This document shows positions 41,275 through 49,782 of a DNA stretch of 64,000 bases, piece by piece. The notes beneath the pieces are model-generated. The model was not told where the DNA came from, made no database searches, and was given only the letters and a program-made list of their open reading frames with translations. Positions within the stretch are counted from its first letter, which is position 1. Every line of letters starts with the position of its first letter. The position numbers and the translations under genes were made by a program. Source of the stretch: DTPU01 sp963827855 (GTDB lineage: Bacteria; Planctomycetota; Phycisphaerae; Sedimentisphaerales; Anaerobacaceae); NCBI GenBank assembly GCA_963827855.1, contig CAWHBY010000004.1, forward strand, positions 62,001-126,000, given 5' to 3'.

Positions 41275-44007
41275 ATGGTGCGGAAGGTAGCAGCGATCCT
41301 TGCAGGGATCATCGTTGTGAGCTGTGCGGTGGCTGGCTATGGCTCGGTCCTTACGGGTGTGGTGGTGGACGATCAAGCAAGGCCCGTCGATGGGGCGGAG
41401 GTGGTGGTCATTGAGAACGTGGTGGGGGAGCACAATGATGATGCCGCAAGGGCGATGACGCCGGTCGTCAAGACCGGCAAGGATGGGGCCTTCGAGATCT
41501 CGCAGGACGTCCGCTCTGCGAACTTCACCTTCATCCTGGCAAGGAAGCGAGGATTGGCGTCTGCCTGGGACTGCGTCAATCAGTACGACAACACCCACGG
41601 CCTCAGGCGCTTCCTCCTCGTACTGGAGAAGCCTGACGTCGTTGCAGGGACTGTGGTGGATGACGAGGGCAGGCCCATACCTGGGGCTGCGGTCCAGGCA
41701 GTGCCCAGGACCAGCTATCTTCGCCGCCTGGAGCAGACGGACATCTGGGGGCCGAAGGAGTGGTTCACCACCACTACGGACAGCCAAGGTCGGTTCAGGT
41801 TCGGCCAACTGCCCGCAGACGCGAGTGCCTTCTTCTGGGTCACCGCGCCGCAGCGCAACTGCACCTATGTGTTCCCGTTCGACCGTAGGGGCTTCTGTGC
41901 GTTTCCTGTGGGCATGCAGGACGTCAGGCTCGTCCTGCCCAGCGAGAGGCGGGTGACCGGACGCGTGGTCGACGAGGCCACCGGCAGGCCCGTGGCCGGC
42001 GCGGAGCTGGCGTTCAGTGCCTGGTATGAGCCCAATGACACGGCCACCAACTACCGGGCGTTCACCGTGGTGTCAGGCGCCCACGGCGTCTTCACGTGCC
42101 GAGGGCTCTCTGCCCGCAGGCACAGCGTTGAGCTGAGCACACGAGAGCGTCAGAAGGGCCGCTGGGCGGCAAAGCCCATGGTGATCGACGTCGAGCCGGA
42201 CGCTCAGCCGCGCGACCTCAGCGTATCCTTGACCAAGGGTGGGGCCGTGGAGCTATCCATCCATGAGGCAGGGACAAGTCGGCCTCTGAGTGACTTCTAT
42301 GCGAGGGCATCGGGAGGGAACGCCTTCTACGTCCTCGGGCTCGATCCCTCAGGCACGACCAGGCTGACCTTGGCGCCAGGCGAGTACAAGGTCGACTTCT
42401 GGAGGGAACCCTACTTCTTGGCAGCGTCTGAAGACACGCCGTTCAGGGTCGAGGTAGGCAAGACTGTGCAGCTTCCCTTCGTGATAGAGCGTGGGAAGGG
42501 CCTGTCTGGAAGAGTGCTTCTGCCGGATGGTGGAGCTGCTGAGGGAGTCCTGGTGACAGTGAATCCCTATGGGGATGAGGTCTATACCCAGGCCAAGGGG
42601 GAGTTCCAGGTCGAGTCCGCAGGCAGCGAGGCAGACGTGTTTGCGGCAGACACAGGGCGAGGACTTGTCTCCGTGATGCACGTCAAGGGCGAGCGTGTGC
42701 CAGTAGACGTGCGGCTGCAGCCCAGCCTGCAGGTCGTCGGGACCATCGTTGATCCGAATGGCAAAGGCATCCCTGCAGCCAGGGTTTCACTGCTAGGAAA
42801 AACCGTGGTGCTGGGCGCACCTGAGGTTTTGACCGATGCGAAGGGAAGGTATCTGGTTCACGCGGCGCGCGGTGACAGCGGCGGCTGCACGATCAGTGCG
42901 CACGTCTCAGGCTTCGTCCCTGCACGATACCGCAGGGTATCGGTCGACGGGCCTGCGGGCGGCAGGTGTGACCTGGACCCGATCGGACTGCGCCCGGCCA
43001 ACCTGTCCATCTCCGGCATGGTGGTGGATGCCAATGGCGCTCCTGTGCCCAGGCTGCCGGTCTTCCTCGGCGGACACGGAGTGGAGCAGCCGGAAAGACG
43101 GACAGCCACGGATGACAACGGTAGATTCGTGATCACGCGGATCGGCGACGGTGGAGTCCACTTGCAGGCAGGTATCGGTGACGCGGGCTTCAAGTCCGGC
43201 GGCGTGCTGGCCCACGGAGGAGACCAGGACGTCAGGGCAGTGATGGGTCAGGAGGCTGTACATCTTCCCTACCAATCGCTTACAGGCAAGGCTATGCCAG
43301 ACCTGAAGGACCTCGGTGTGCAAGTGGTGGACGCCAAGAGCACATTGGTCTGCTTCTTCGACATGGAGCAGCGACCTTCGCGGAATTGCCTGCTGGAGCT
43401 CGCCACGCGGGCCGAGACGCTGAAGCAGAAGGGGATCAGGATTGTCGCTGTGCAGGCCAGTCCGGTCGATGAGGCCAAGCTGTCTGAGTGGGTCAAGCAG
43501 AACGGCGTCAGCCTTCAGATGGGCAGGATCAAGAATGACCACGAGAGGATCCTCTTGGCCTGGGGTGTCAAGGCACTGCCGTGGCTGGTCCTGGCGGACA
43601 AGGACTACGTGGTGAGGCTGGAAGGCGTCGCAATCGGCCAATTGGAGGCGAAGTTGACTGAGCTTGGACTCGGGCCCGCGCGTTCTCCGGCCTCGGCCGG
43701 CGTCACCGGGATAGCCAAAGGTCCGGGCGGTCAGGCCCTGCCTGGCGTTGCGGTCACGGAGTTTCAAACCGACAAGACCTACGTGACGGACGCCAATGGA
43801 TCCTTCACCGCTGTCAGCGGTTCTGGCAACGGTCAGCGGATCTTCTTCGCCATAGAACCGCAGCGCAGACTGGCCGGCGTCGGTAGGCTCCCGCTGGGTC
43901 AGGACCGCGTGGAGATCCCCATGGCTGCAGCGAGGGTTGTGAGTGGGCGCGTCCTCGATCCTGATGGCCATCCCGCTCCACGCGTGCAGCGATCACGACC
44001 GGAGTAA
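41275..44007 (+). CDS. Large secreted repeat protein with internal thioredoxin-like domain (3' end frameshifted)
   Basis: The product has 910 residues as read; GGGAGG stands just before ATG 41275, and GTG 41278 has better spacing. A signal peptide is followed by about six carboxypeptidase-regulatory repeats (LTGVVVDDQARPVDGAEVVV, ISGMVVDANGAPVPRLPVFL). A thioredoxin-like domain follows (about 670-800: LVCFFDMEQRPSRNCLLELA, WGVKALPWLVLADKDYVVRL). Unlike its relatives the protein does not end there. Two further repeats are fused on (VTGIAKGPGGQALPGVAVTE, VSGRVLDPDGHPAPRV), then the frame breaks near 43985-43995 and a stop follows at 44005. The tail continues in the -1 frame to 44309. This looks like a fusion of one complete and one partial paralog. 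Confidence 0.75.
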   Translation: MVRKVAAILAGIIVVSCAVAGYGSVLTGVVVDDQARPVDGAEVVVIENVVGEHNDDAARAMTPVVKTGKDGAFEISQDVRSANFTFILARKRGLASAWDCVNQYDNTHGLRRFLLVLEKPDVVAGTVVDDEGRPIPGAAVQAVPRTSYLRRLEQTDIWGPKEWFTTTTDSQGRFRFGQLPADASAFFWVTAPQRNCTYVFPFDRRGFCAFPVGMQDVRLVLPSERRVTGRVVDEATGRPVAGAELAFSAWYEPNDTATNYRAFTVVSGAHGVFTCRGLSARRHSVELSTRERQKGRWAAKPMVIDVEPDAQPRDLSVSLTKGGAVELSIHEAGTSRPLSDFYARASGGNAFYVLGLDPSGTTRLTLAPGEYKVDFWREPYFLAASEDTPFRVEVGKTVQLPFVIERGKGLSGRVLLPDGGAAEGVLVTVNPYGDEVYTQAKGEFQVESAGSEADVFAADTGRGLVSVMHVKGERVPVDVRLQPSLQVVGTIVDPNGKGIPAARVSLLGKTVVLGAPEVLTDAKGRYLVHAARGDSGGCTISAHVSGFVPARYRRVSVDGPAGGRCDLDPIGLRPANLSISGMVVDANGAPVPRLPVFLGGHGVEQPERRTATDDNGRFVITRIGDGGVHLQAGIGDAGFKSGGVLAHGGDQDVRAVMGQEAVHLPYQSLTGKAMPDLKDLGVQVVDAKSTLVCFFDMEQRPSRNCLLELATRAETLKQKGIRIVAVQASPVDEAKLSEWVKQNGVSLQMGRIKNDHERILLAWGVKALPWLVLADKDYVVRLEGVAIGQLEAKLTELGLGPARSPASAGVTGIAKGPGGQALPGVAVTEFQTDKTYVTDANGSFTAVSGSGNGQRIFFAIEPQRRLAGVGRLPLGQDRVEIPMAAARVVSGRVLDPDGHPAPRVQRSRPE

Positions 44008-44309
44008 TCAACAATGCGACAGAGTGCGCGGACGCGGGCACGATCGTGCTCAAGAGGCCGAACCTGTCTGTCTCAGGCGTAGTCGTCGACGAGGCTGGCC
44101 AGCCTGTGGCGGACAGCCCCGTTGGAAGCCGGGGCATAGGTCAGCCGCAGCGGTTGGCCAAGACCGATTCTGCCGGCAGGTTCGCGTTGACGGAGGTCTG
44201 CTGCGGTCCAGTCGAGGTATGGGCGAAGCTCGGCAGGGCGTTGTATGGTACGGTGGAGGTCCAGGGAGGCCAGAAAGACGTGAGACTCAAGGTCTCGTCG
44301 ATACGTTAG
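44008..44309 (+). pseudogene. Out-of-frame continuation of the 41275 gene
   Basis: In the -1 frame, AITTGVINNATECADAGTIV (from ~43988) leads into LKRPNLSVSGVVVDEAGQPV and DSAGRFALTEVCCGPVEVWA, an ordinary carboxypeptidase-regulatory repeat of this family. It ends LKVSSIR-stop at 44309, just where relatives begin the linker to their thioredoxin-like domain. A 1-bp insertion or 2-bp deletion near 43985-43995 separates it from the main frame. Without the frameshift the fusion protein would be about 1010 residues. Confidence 0.7.
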
Positions 44310-44332
44310 GAGAACGGCATTCCCAGGGCAGT

Positions 44333-44400
44333 TGTAGGATGGGCTTCAGCCCATGCTGCCTCAGCGTGTCTAGTTGTAGGATGGGCCTTGGCCCATGCTG
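44333..44400. repeat. Two tandem REP-like palindromic repeats
   Basis: Copies at 44333-44364 (GTAGGATGGGCTTCAGCCC ...) and 44374-44400 (GTAGGATGGGCCTTGGCCC ...) are separated by 9 bp. The second has a compensatory change (CTTCAG to CCTTGG) that preserves the hairpin. Confidence 0.8.
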
Positions 44401-44408
44401 ACTATGAG

Positions 44409-44664
44409 ATGAGAAAGGGATCGAGCATGCAGAGAAGCAGGGCGGTTCGGCTGGGTGTCATCGCTGCCCCAGTTGCGGGCATGTGTTGCGCAATGAGGTC
44501 CTGCTTTCAAGGATAGGGATGGCCTATACGATCCAGCACCTGCGAAGCTACGGAGGCTCGAACGATGTGGGCCGCCAGGGCTGGTCTCTGAGACCCTCTC
44601 CTTCAAAGAGGGCCAGGAGTTTCAGAAAGTGGATCTCGTCATCTGTGAAAGGCAAGGGGGATAG
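44409..44664 (+). pseudogene. Remnant of another repeat-protein gene
   Basis: ATG 44409 opens a 35-codon frame (MRKGSSMQRSRAVRLGVIAA ...) like the signal peptides of this family, ending TAG. In another frame, directly before the next gene, GLVSETLSFKEGQEFQKVDL-VICERQGG-stop resembles the end of a beta-sandwich repeat protein. Head and tail are thus both present with the body lost, as in the 17086 gene, but here the frames do not join. Confidence 0.4.
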
Positions 44665-44668
44665 AATC

Positions 44669-47101
44669 ATGCGTACGCCAGTGATCAGTGCCTGGATTGG
44701 TCTGACCGTCGTGGCTGCCGGGCCTCTGTATGGATTGACCATCACGGGTCAGGTGGTGGACAGCAAGGCCGCTGCTGTGCAAGGGGCGGAGGTGGTCGTC
44801 TACCAGCGGATACCCACAGGGTTGGGGTGGGAGCAGGAGGCGAAGATCCTCACGCCGATAGTCAAGAGCGACGCGAAGGGCGGATTCGAACTGCAGGCAG
44901 AAGTGACGTCGCAATACGACACCTTCGTGGTGGCCAGGAAGCCTGGCTATGCCCATGCATGGGACGGCCTGAGCTATAGCCACAACACCTTGGGCAAGGG
45001 CGAGTTCCTGCTGGTCCTCGAGCCACCCTGCACGGTGGCGGGGCACTTGGTCGACCCCAATGGTCGGCCTGTGGCAGGCGCCCGGATCCAGGCCCTGCCT
45101 GTAACCAGCTATCTGCACCGCATCCGGCAGCGGCCGGTCATAGGACCCGTGGAGTGGTTCACCACCGCCACAGACTCTGAAGGGGGTTTTCACTTTGACC
45201 AGTTCGCGGCGGACGTTAGCACGACCTTCAGAGTGCCGGGCAGGTCGAGCCTCTTCAGCTTTCGTACGCAGTTGATGGACGCCTGCGGCTTTGAGGTCTG
45301 GCGGACGGGCCTGCGGCTGGTCCTTCCCAAGGTGGGGACCATTCGAGGCCGCGTCCAGGATGAGCAGGCCGGGCCGGTCTCGGGCGTGGACGTGATGATT
45401 CAGGGGGGCCGCGGCCGGTCAGAGGTCGCGGATCTGTATGTTCCTCGCAGGACCAAGTCCGGCAGCCAGGGGGCCTTTGTCTTTGATGATCTGCCCGAAG
45501 GTCCGCACAGGATCGAGATCCTCACGCCTGACGGGGGCAGCAGTGAATGGGTCGGCGGCAGCGTCGAGAGCCGCGTCCTCGCGGACAAGGTCACCGGCGA
45601 TGTCGTGGTCCAGGTCAGTAGGGGCGGCACAGCCGAGGTCTCTGTGCGGGACGCCAAGACCGGCCGGCCTTTGCCCGGGGCCAAGGTTTTTCTGTATGGC
45701 CAGACCTGGAGGACGGACAAGCCGGGCGTCGCGGACAGCAAGGGTGTGGCCCGCGTCAGGGCGCCTGCCGGCAAGTATGAGGCAGAGGTCTCGGCAGAGG
45801 GCTACACCTACTGGCGGATCCCCGAGGGTGTGGCGATCACGGCGGGTCGGACCGAACGACTCGATGCCATGCTCGATCCGAATCCACCGAAGGTCGCGGG
45901 CAGGGTGCTGGACTCAGCGGGCAGACCGGCCTGTGACGTGTGTGTTGGACTCCACCCCTTTGGGGATCGCGTCTACACAGACGGCCAGGGCCGTTTCGTC
46001 GCGGGCTGTGACAGACAGTACGGGGCCAAGGGCGGACTGGCAGTGGCCACGTCTGTCCAGACCGGCATGGCCGCATTGGCCGTCCTGAAGGAGAACGAGA
46101 TGTCCAGACCCGTGGAACTCGTGCTTGCGCAGGCCTGGACCCTGAGAGGTCAGGTCGCGGATCCCAATGGCGCAGCCATCCCCGCGGCACGCGTGGCCCT
46201 GACTCTGGATTTCAAGCACTGCTTCTCGAGTCTGGGAGCCGAGGCGCTGACGGGGCCTGACGGCCGCTTTGAATTCAGGGCCATTCCACCTGTGCAGAGT
46301 GGATTCAATTACCGCGTGAGCGTCAATGCAGCGGGCTTCGGACCTAAGGGATACACCCGCATCAAGCCCGAAGGCCAGCCTGGAGCTGCTGTCGACGTAG
46401 GCACAATCACGCTTCCGCCGGCGGATCAGTCCCTGTCCGGGGTCGTCGTGGACGCCAACGGCCAGCCTGCGCCACATGTCCCCATCTCTATCAACGGCGT
46501 GGCGGGAGAGGTCCAGCACCCTGACAAGAGCACTGCCACCAATGAGCGGGGGGAATTCACGTTCACTCGCATCTGCAGGGGAGTGATCCGGATACAGGCG
46601 AGTTTCGGCAGCAGTCCGGGCGGGGCTGGATACGTCCGCACAGTCATACCGTGCGAGCCAGTGAAGATCATCCTGGGCAAGGACCTGAGCCGCACGCCCG
46701 AGGCGTCGATCAAGGGCAAACCTCTGCCCTCTCTGGCGGGCCTGTCAAAGGACCTTGCCGAGGCCCGGACAGACGGCTCACCTCTGCTGGTCTGCTTGTG
46801 CGACCTGGAGCAGCGGCCGTCAAGGCAGTGTCTGGTCGATCTGGCCAAGCAGGCCGACAAGCTCACTGCAAAGGCCATCCGAGTGGTCGTGGTCCAGACC
46901 TCCAAGGTGGACCTGAAGCAGTACGAGGCATTCCTCAGGGCCAATGGCATCGCCTTCCCAATCCACACAATCGAGGGCGACTTCGAGGCAATGAGGTCCA
47001 CCTGGGGCGCGAAGTCCCTGCCCTGGCTGATCCTGACGGACAAGGATCTCGTGGTTACCGGTGAGGGCTTTGCGGCCGCTGAACTGGGCAAACCGCTGTA
47101 G
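44669..47101 (+). CDS. Large secreted repeat protein with degenerate thioredoxin-like domain
   Basis: The protein has 810 residues from ATG 44669, where a signal peptide (VISAWIGLTVVAAGPLYG) begins; the frame upstream is non-homologous. About seven carboxypeptidase-regulatory repeats follow (ITGQVVDSKAAAVQGAEVVV; VAGHLVDPNGRPVAGARIQA; LSGVVVDANGQPAPHVPISI). A KGKPLPSLAGLSKDL linker then leads to the thioredoxin-like domain (about 680-810): LLVCLCDLEQRPSRQCLVDL, VVVVQTSKVDLKQYEAFLR, FPIHTIEGDFEAMRS and WGAKSLPWLILTDKDLVVTG. It is the most complete member and closest to the 34470 and 41275 proteins. The role is probably extracytoplasmic; no enzyme site is visible. Confidence 0.82.
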   Translation: MRTPVISAWIGLTVVAAGPLYGLTITGQVVDSKAAAVQGAEVVVYQRIPTGLGWEQEAKILTPIVKSDAKGGFELQAEVTSQYDTFVVARKPGYAHAWDGLSYSHNTLGKGEFLLVLEPPCTVAGHLVDPNGRPVAGARIQALPVTSYLHRIRQRPVIGPVEWFTTATDSEGGFHFDQFAADVSTTFRVPGRSSLFSFRTQLMDACGFEVWRTGLRLVLPKVGTIRGRVQDEQAGPVSGVDVMIQGGRGRSEVADLYVPRRTKSGSQGAFVFDDLPEGPHRIEILTPDGGSSEWVGGSVESRVLADKVTGDVVVQVSRGGTAEVSVRDAKTGRPLPGAKVFLYGQTWRTDKPGVADSKGVARVRAPAGKYEAEVSAEGYTYWRIPEGVAITAGRTERLDAMLDPNPPKVAGRVLDSAGRPACDVCVGLHPFGDRVYTDGQGRFVAGCDRQYGAKGGLAVATSVQTGMAALAVLKENEMSRPVELVLAQAWTLRGQVADPNGAAIPAARVALTLDFKHCFSSLGAEALTGPDGRFEFRAIPPVQSGFNYRVSVNAAGFGPKGYTRIKPEGQPGAAVDVGTITLPPADQSLSGVVVDANGQPAPHVPISINGVAGEVQHPDKSTATNERGEFTFTRICRGVIRIQASFGSSPGGAGYVRTVIPCEPVKIILGKDLSRTPEASIKGKPLPSLAGLSKDLAEARTDGSPLLVCLCDLEQRPSRQCLVDLAKQADKLTAKAIRVVVVQTSKVDLKQYEAFLRANGIAFPIHTIEGDFEAMRSTWGAKSLPWLILTDKDLVVTGEGFAAAELGKPL

Positions 47102-47186
47102 TCGTTCGCCCTGAGTCACTCGCCGCTAACGCTTGACAGGCTGAGACCTTGCGGGAATCATGTCTGGTACTTTGAGAGGATGGACC

Positions 47187-47531
47187 ATGAAGACGACTGC
47201 AGGGATTGCGGTGTTGATGATTGTGTCGATGGGGGCGGTCTGGGGACAGACGGCGCAGCCGGTCGAGGAGCGTCCAAAGATCACGGTGAGCGGTGAGGCG
47301 GTCGTCAACGTCAAACCGGACAAGATCGTGATCACGCTGGGGATAGAGACCTCGGACACGGACATCCTGGCTGCCAAGCAGAAGAACAACGTCATCCTGA
47401 AGAAGACCATTGCGTCACTGGCAGAGTCGGGGATCCAGGAGAGGGATCTCCAGACAGACCACCTTTCCATCGAGCCCAGGGACACGGCCCCTCAGCGATT
47501 CGGCTCCTGGCCTGCCAGCTTCTGGAGTTGA
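47187..47531 (+). CDS. Truncated SIMPL (DUF541) domain protein
   Basis: The protein has 114 residues. After a signal peptide (MKTTAGIAVLMIVSMGAVWG) comes ITVSGEAVVNVKPDKIVITL and ILKKTIASLAESGIQERDLQ, the standard beginning of SIMPL/DUF541 proteins, which are usually ~230 residues. Similarity stops after HLSIEPRD, and the last ~15 codons run antisense over the end of the convergent PDZ gene (40-bp overlap). About half the domain is missing, which suggests a deletion whose right border is the 3' end of the PDZ gene. Start at ATG 47187 because a GAGAGG stands before it and the signal begins there. Confidence 0.65.
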   Translation: MKTTAGIAVLMIVSMGAVWGQTAQPVEERPKITVSGEAVVNVKPDKIVITLGIETSDTDILAAKQKNNVILKKTIASLAESGIQERDLQTDHLSIEPRDTAPQRFGSWPASFWS

Positions 47532-48529
47532 TCGATCTTGGCTTGTATCTGGTGGAGTTGTTCCTCAATGAGCTTGAGGCGATCGATGTCGGGCTTCTGC
47601 ATGGGCTTGGACGATTGCTGCAGGCCCTCAATGTACCGGGTGACGCCTTCGAGGACCCTCTGGATGTGTTCCTGAGAAGGCCGGTCACGATTGTCCGTGG
47701 GCATCCAGTCAGTCCCAGGCGGCGGGCCGCCCGGCCGACCACCCCTGCCACCCTCTCCTCGGCCGCCAAAGGCCCTTCCATCCCGCGTCATGCGGCCCAC
47801 GCGATCACTTTCCTGCTTGGCCAGCTTGATCGATTGCTCGACCAGGTCACGGTACGCGGCCGGCAGCTTGGCCTTCTCGCCCACGGTGGCCTTGTGCTCC
47901 TGCTGGCCTGATCGCACGATCACGGTCGAGGCATCGAAGCGGGGGTTGCCCTCGATGACCACGGTGGTCTGATCATAGGTGAAGGTGTAGACCCCCTGGC
48001 GAAACGGCAGGGGGATGCCATTCGCATCCGGTGTCCCATCGACCCGTTCCCACTTGCCGTCCCTGCCCTGACGCCAGATGCCGCCAATGGAGGTGCCGCC
48101 CATGGCACCGAACGACGGGGGGTACTTGCACTTGGCGTCCCTGGGCCTGGATTCCAGGGTGACTCGCAGGGTTCTATGCTGGCCTGCGTGGATGACGTCG
48201 AGGAACACCAACTTGCCGACACCGGCCTTGCCCAGGGCGTCACTGAAGTCTCGGACGTCATTGACGTCCTGGCCCTGAAAGGCCACAAGGATGTCGTCCC
48301 GCTCAATACCGGCCTTGTCCGCGGGACTCTGCAGGAAGACGTTGTCTATGCGGAGACCCCTGCCTGCGGGAAGGCCGACGTGTTTGGTCACCATCTCCGA
48401 GAGATGACGCCAATCCGGGATGATGCCCAGGAAAGGCGTTGCGGCGGCGTCGGAGGACTCTGCCGCTGCCAGCGGGCTAACCGCGATCACGATGCCCAGC
48501 CACAATCCGACGATCGATGAAGCCTTCAT
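47492..48529 (-). CDS. Secreted PDZ-domain protein
   Basis: The protein has 345 residues. A signal peptide ends near PLAAAE. A PDZ domain spans about residues 45-130 (GRGLRIDNVFLQSPADKAGI, ERDDILVAFQGQDVNDVRDF). The middle is beta-rich (VYTFTYDQTTVVIEGNPRFD). A Gly/Arg-rich linker and a C-terminal coiled-coil (IEEQLHQIQAKIDQLQKLAG) end the protein. There is no protease domain, so it is a PDZ scaffold or substrate-binding protein of the periplasm. It is 33 bp downstream of the anti-sigma gene on the same strand and may be the sensory or output partner of that operon. Confidence 0.85.
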   Translation of the reverse strand: MKASSIVGLWLGIVIAVSPLAAAESSDAAATPFLGIIPDWRHLSEMVTKHVGLPAGRGLRIDNVFLQSPADKAGIERDDILVAFQGQDVNDVRDFSDALGKAGVGKLVFLDVIHAGQHRTLRVTLESRPRDAKCKYPPSFGAMGGTSIGGIWRQGRDGKWERVDGTPDANGIPLPFRQGVYTFTYDQTTVVIEGNPRFDASTVIVRSGQQEHKATVGEKAKLPAAYRDLVEQSIKLAKQESDRVGRMTRDGRAFGGRGEGGRGGRPGGPPPGTDWMPTDNRDRPSQEHIQRVLEGVTRYIEGLQQSSKPMQKPDIDRLKLIEEQLHQIQAKIDQLQKLAGQEPNR

Positions 48530-48562
48530 ATGCGTGTTCCCCTGCTTACACGAGCCTCGGGG

Positions 48563-49141
48563 CTAGAAACCCCGTTGGTCTGCCACCGTACGCACCCGTT
48601 CCTCACTGACGCCCTCGATGACCCACTGAGTGCCCTCGCTGTCCGTGTAGGAGTAGTAGTTCACCTGGGGCAGCCTTTCCTCCTGTGAGGATTCGTCTGC
48701 GAAGGCGGTCGTCGCTGCACCGCCTTGCCTTCCGGGATTCAAAAGGGTAGTCATCCTGGGACCGAGGCCCGCCGAGGTCGAGGCTGACGGGTACAGACTC
48801 GCCAGCAGCAGGTGCGCACCGATCGCGACCACCAGCCCGGCAGCGAGGCCATAGGTGAACTGGGAGAATAGGATCCTCCTGGCCTTGCCCGTCCAGGCCC
48901 GCGGGGTGCGACCTTCCCAGGCACTGGCGATCAGGTCTTCAACTGGGCGACTAGGCTGCAGGACGCGGGTCTGGACCGCCTCCTGGCAGGCATGGTGCAA
49001 CTGCTGCATCTGGCCAAACAGGTCTCTGGCCTCGTCGTCGCCTTCGACCATGCTACGGAGGTCCTCCATCTCTCTCGCGGAGATCTCCCCATCGAGGTAT
49101 CGATTGATCAGCACCTCGATGTGTGGGTCACGACTACTCAT
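48563..49141 (-). CDS. Membrane anti-sigma factor
   Basis: The protein has 192 residues. The N-terminus (NRYLDGEISAREMEDLRSMV) has the helical layout of anti-sigma domains but lacks the HxxxCxxC zinc site. One membrane helix follows at about 95-115 (FTYGLAAGLVVAIGAHLLLA), then a periplasmic tail with NYYSYTDSEGTQWVIEGVSE. The start codon overlaps the sigma gene by 8 bp, which indicates translational coupling. The protein probably sequesters the ECF sigma factor encoded just upstream until a cell-envelope signal releases it. Confidence 0.82.
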   Translation of the reverse strand: MSSRDPHIEVLINRYLDGEISAREMEDLRSMVEGDDEARDLFGQMQQLHHACQEAVQTRVLQPSRPVEDLIASAWEGRTPRAWTGKARRILFSQFTYGLAAGLVVAIGAHLLLASLYPSASTSAGLGPRMTTLLNPGRQGGAATTAFADESSQEERLPQVNYYSYTDSEGTQWVIEGVSEERVRTVADQRGF

Positions 49142-49712
49142 CGTAGATCCTCCTTTTGGATTTCTTCGTGATGGCCTCCAGGATCATACGCCGGGCCCTG
49201 ACCAGTCTGATCTGGACCGTGGTCAAAGGCACACCCAGCAGCTCGGCCATCTCCTTGTACGTCAGTTGCCGGCTGTATTGAAGCAGGAATACCTCTCTGT
49301 ACTTCTCCGGCAGCTCTTGAACCACCTCCAGGATCTGCTCGCAGAGATCCTGCCTATCCGCGGCCTCCACGACCGATTCGGAGCGTTCGTCGCGGGGCTC
49401 TTCGGTGACCGTGTCATCCAGCGACACGCTCGCTATGGGACGCCGCCCACGATGCCGGAGCGCCTGGCGGTGGGCCAGGGCAGCCAGCCAGGGTCGAAAA
49501 CAGCCGGGATCACGCAACGTGCCGATCTTCCGGATCACCTTGATGCAGATGTCCTGCAGTACGTCATCCATGCTGCCTGTGCCTATGACCCCGTACACCA
49601 AGCACCTCAGCCACGTCCAATTGCTGATCAGCAACTGCTGCATCGCCGCCCGGTCGCCTGATTGGGCAGCACTCACCAGGGCGGACTCATCCTGTCCAAG
49701 GTCTCTTTCCAT
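49134..49712 (-). CDS. ECF RNA polymerase sigma factor
   Basis: The protein has 192 residues, a full-length ECF sigma factor. Region 2 (residues ~10-85) includes LVYGVIGTGSMDDVLQDICIKVIRKIG, which binds core polymerase and the -10 element, and PWLAALAHRQALRHRGRR. Region 4 (about 125-180) has LPEKYREVFLLQYSRQLTYK and the helix-turn-helix MAELLGVPLTTVQIRLVRAR. It is coupled to the anti-sigma gene by an 8-bp overlap. No GTAAC ... GTCTAA element was found upstream of it, so no autoregulation by that motif is visible. It is the only complete ECF sigma in the window and a candidate regulator of promoter sites A-C. Confidence 0.95.
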   Translation of the reverse strand: MERDLGQDESALVSAAQSGDRAAMQQLLISNWTWLRCLVYGVIGTGSMDDVLQDICIKVIRKIGTLRDPGCFRPWLAALAHRQALRHRGRRPIASVSLDDTVTEEPRDERSESVVEAADRQDLCEQILEVVQELPEKYREVFLLQYSRQLTYKEMAELLGVPLTTVQIRLVRARRMILEAITKKSKRRIYDE

Positions 49713-49782
49713 CGTTTGGCCGTCTAGTTGTATAGAGGCCAGGCTCTTAAGGCTTCATACAGCCACAAGCAGATTAATTGTC

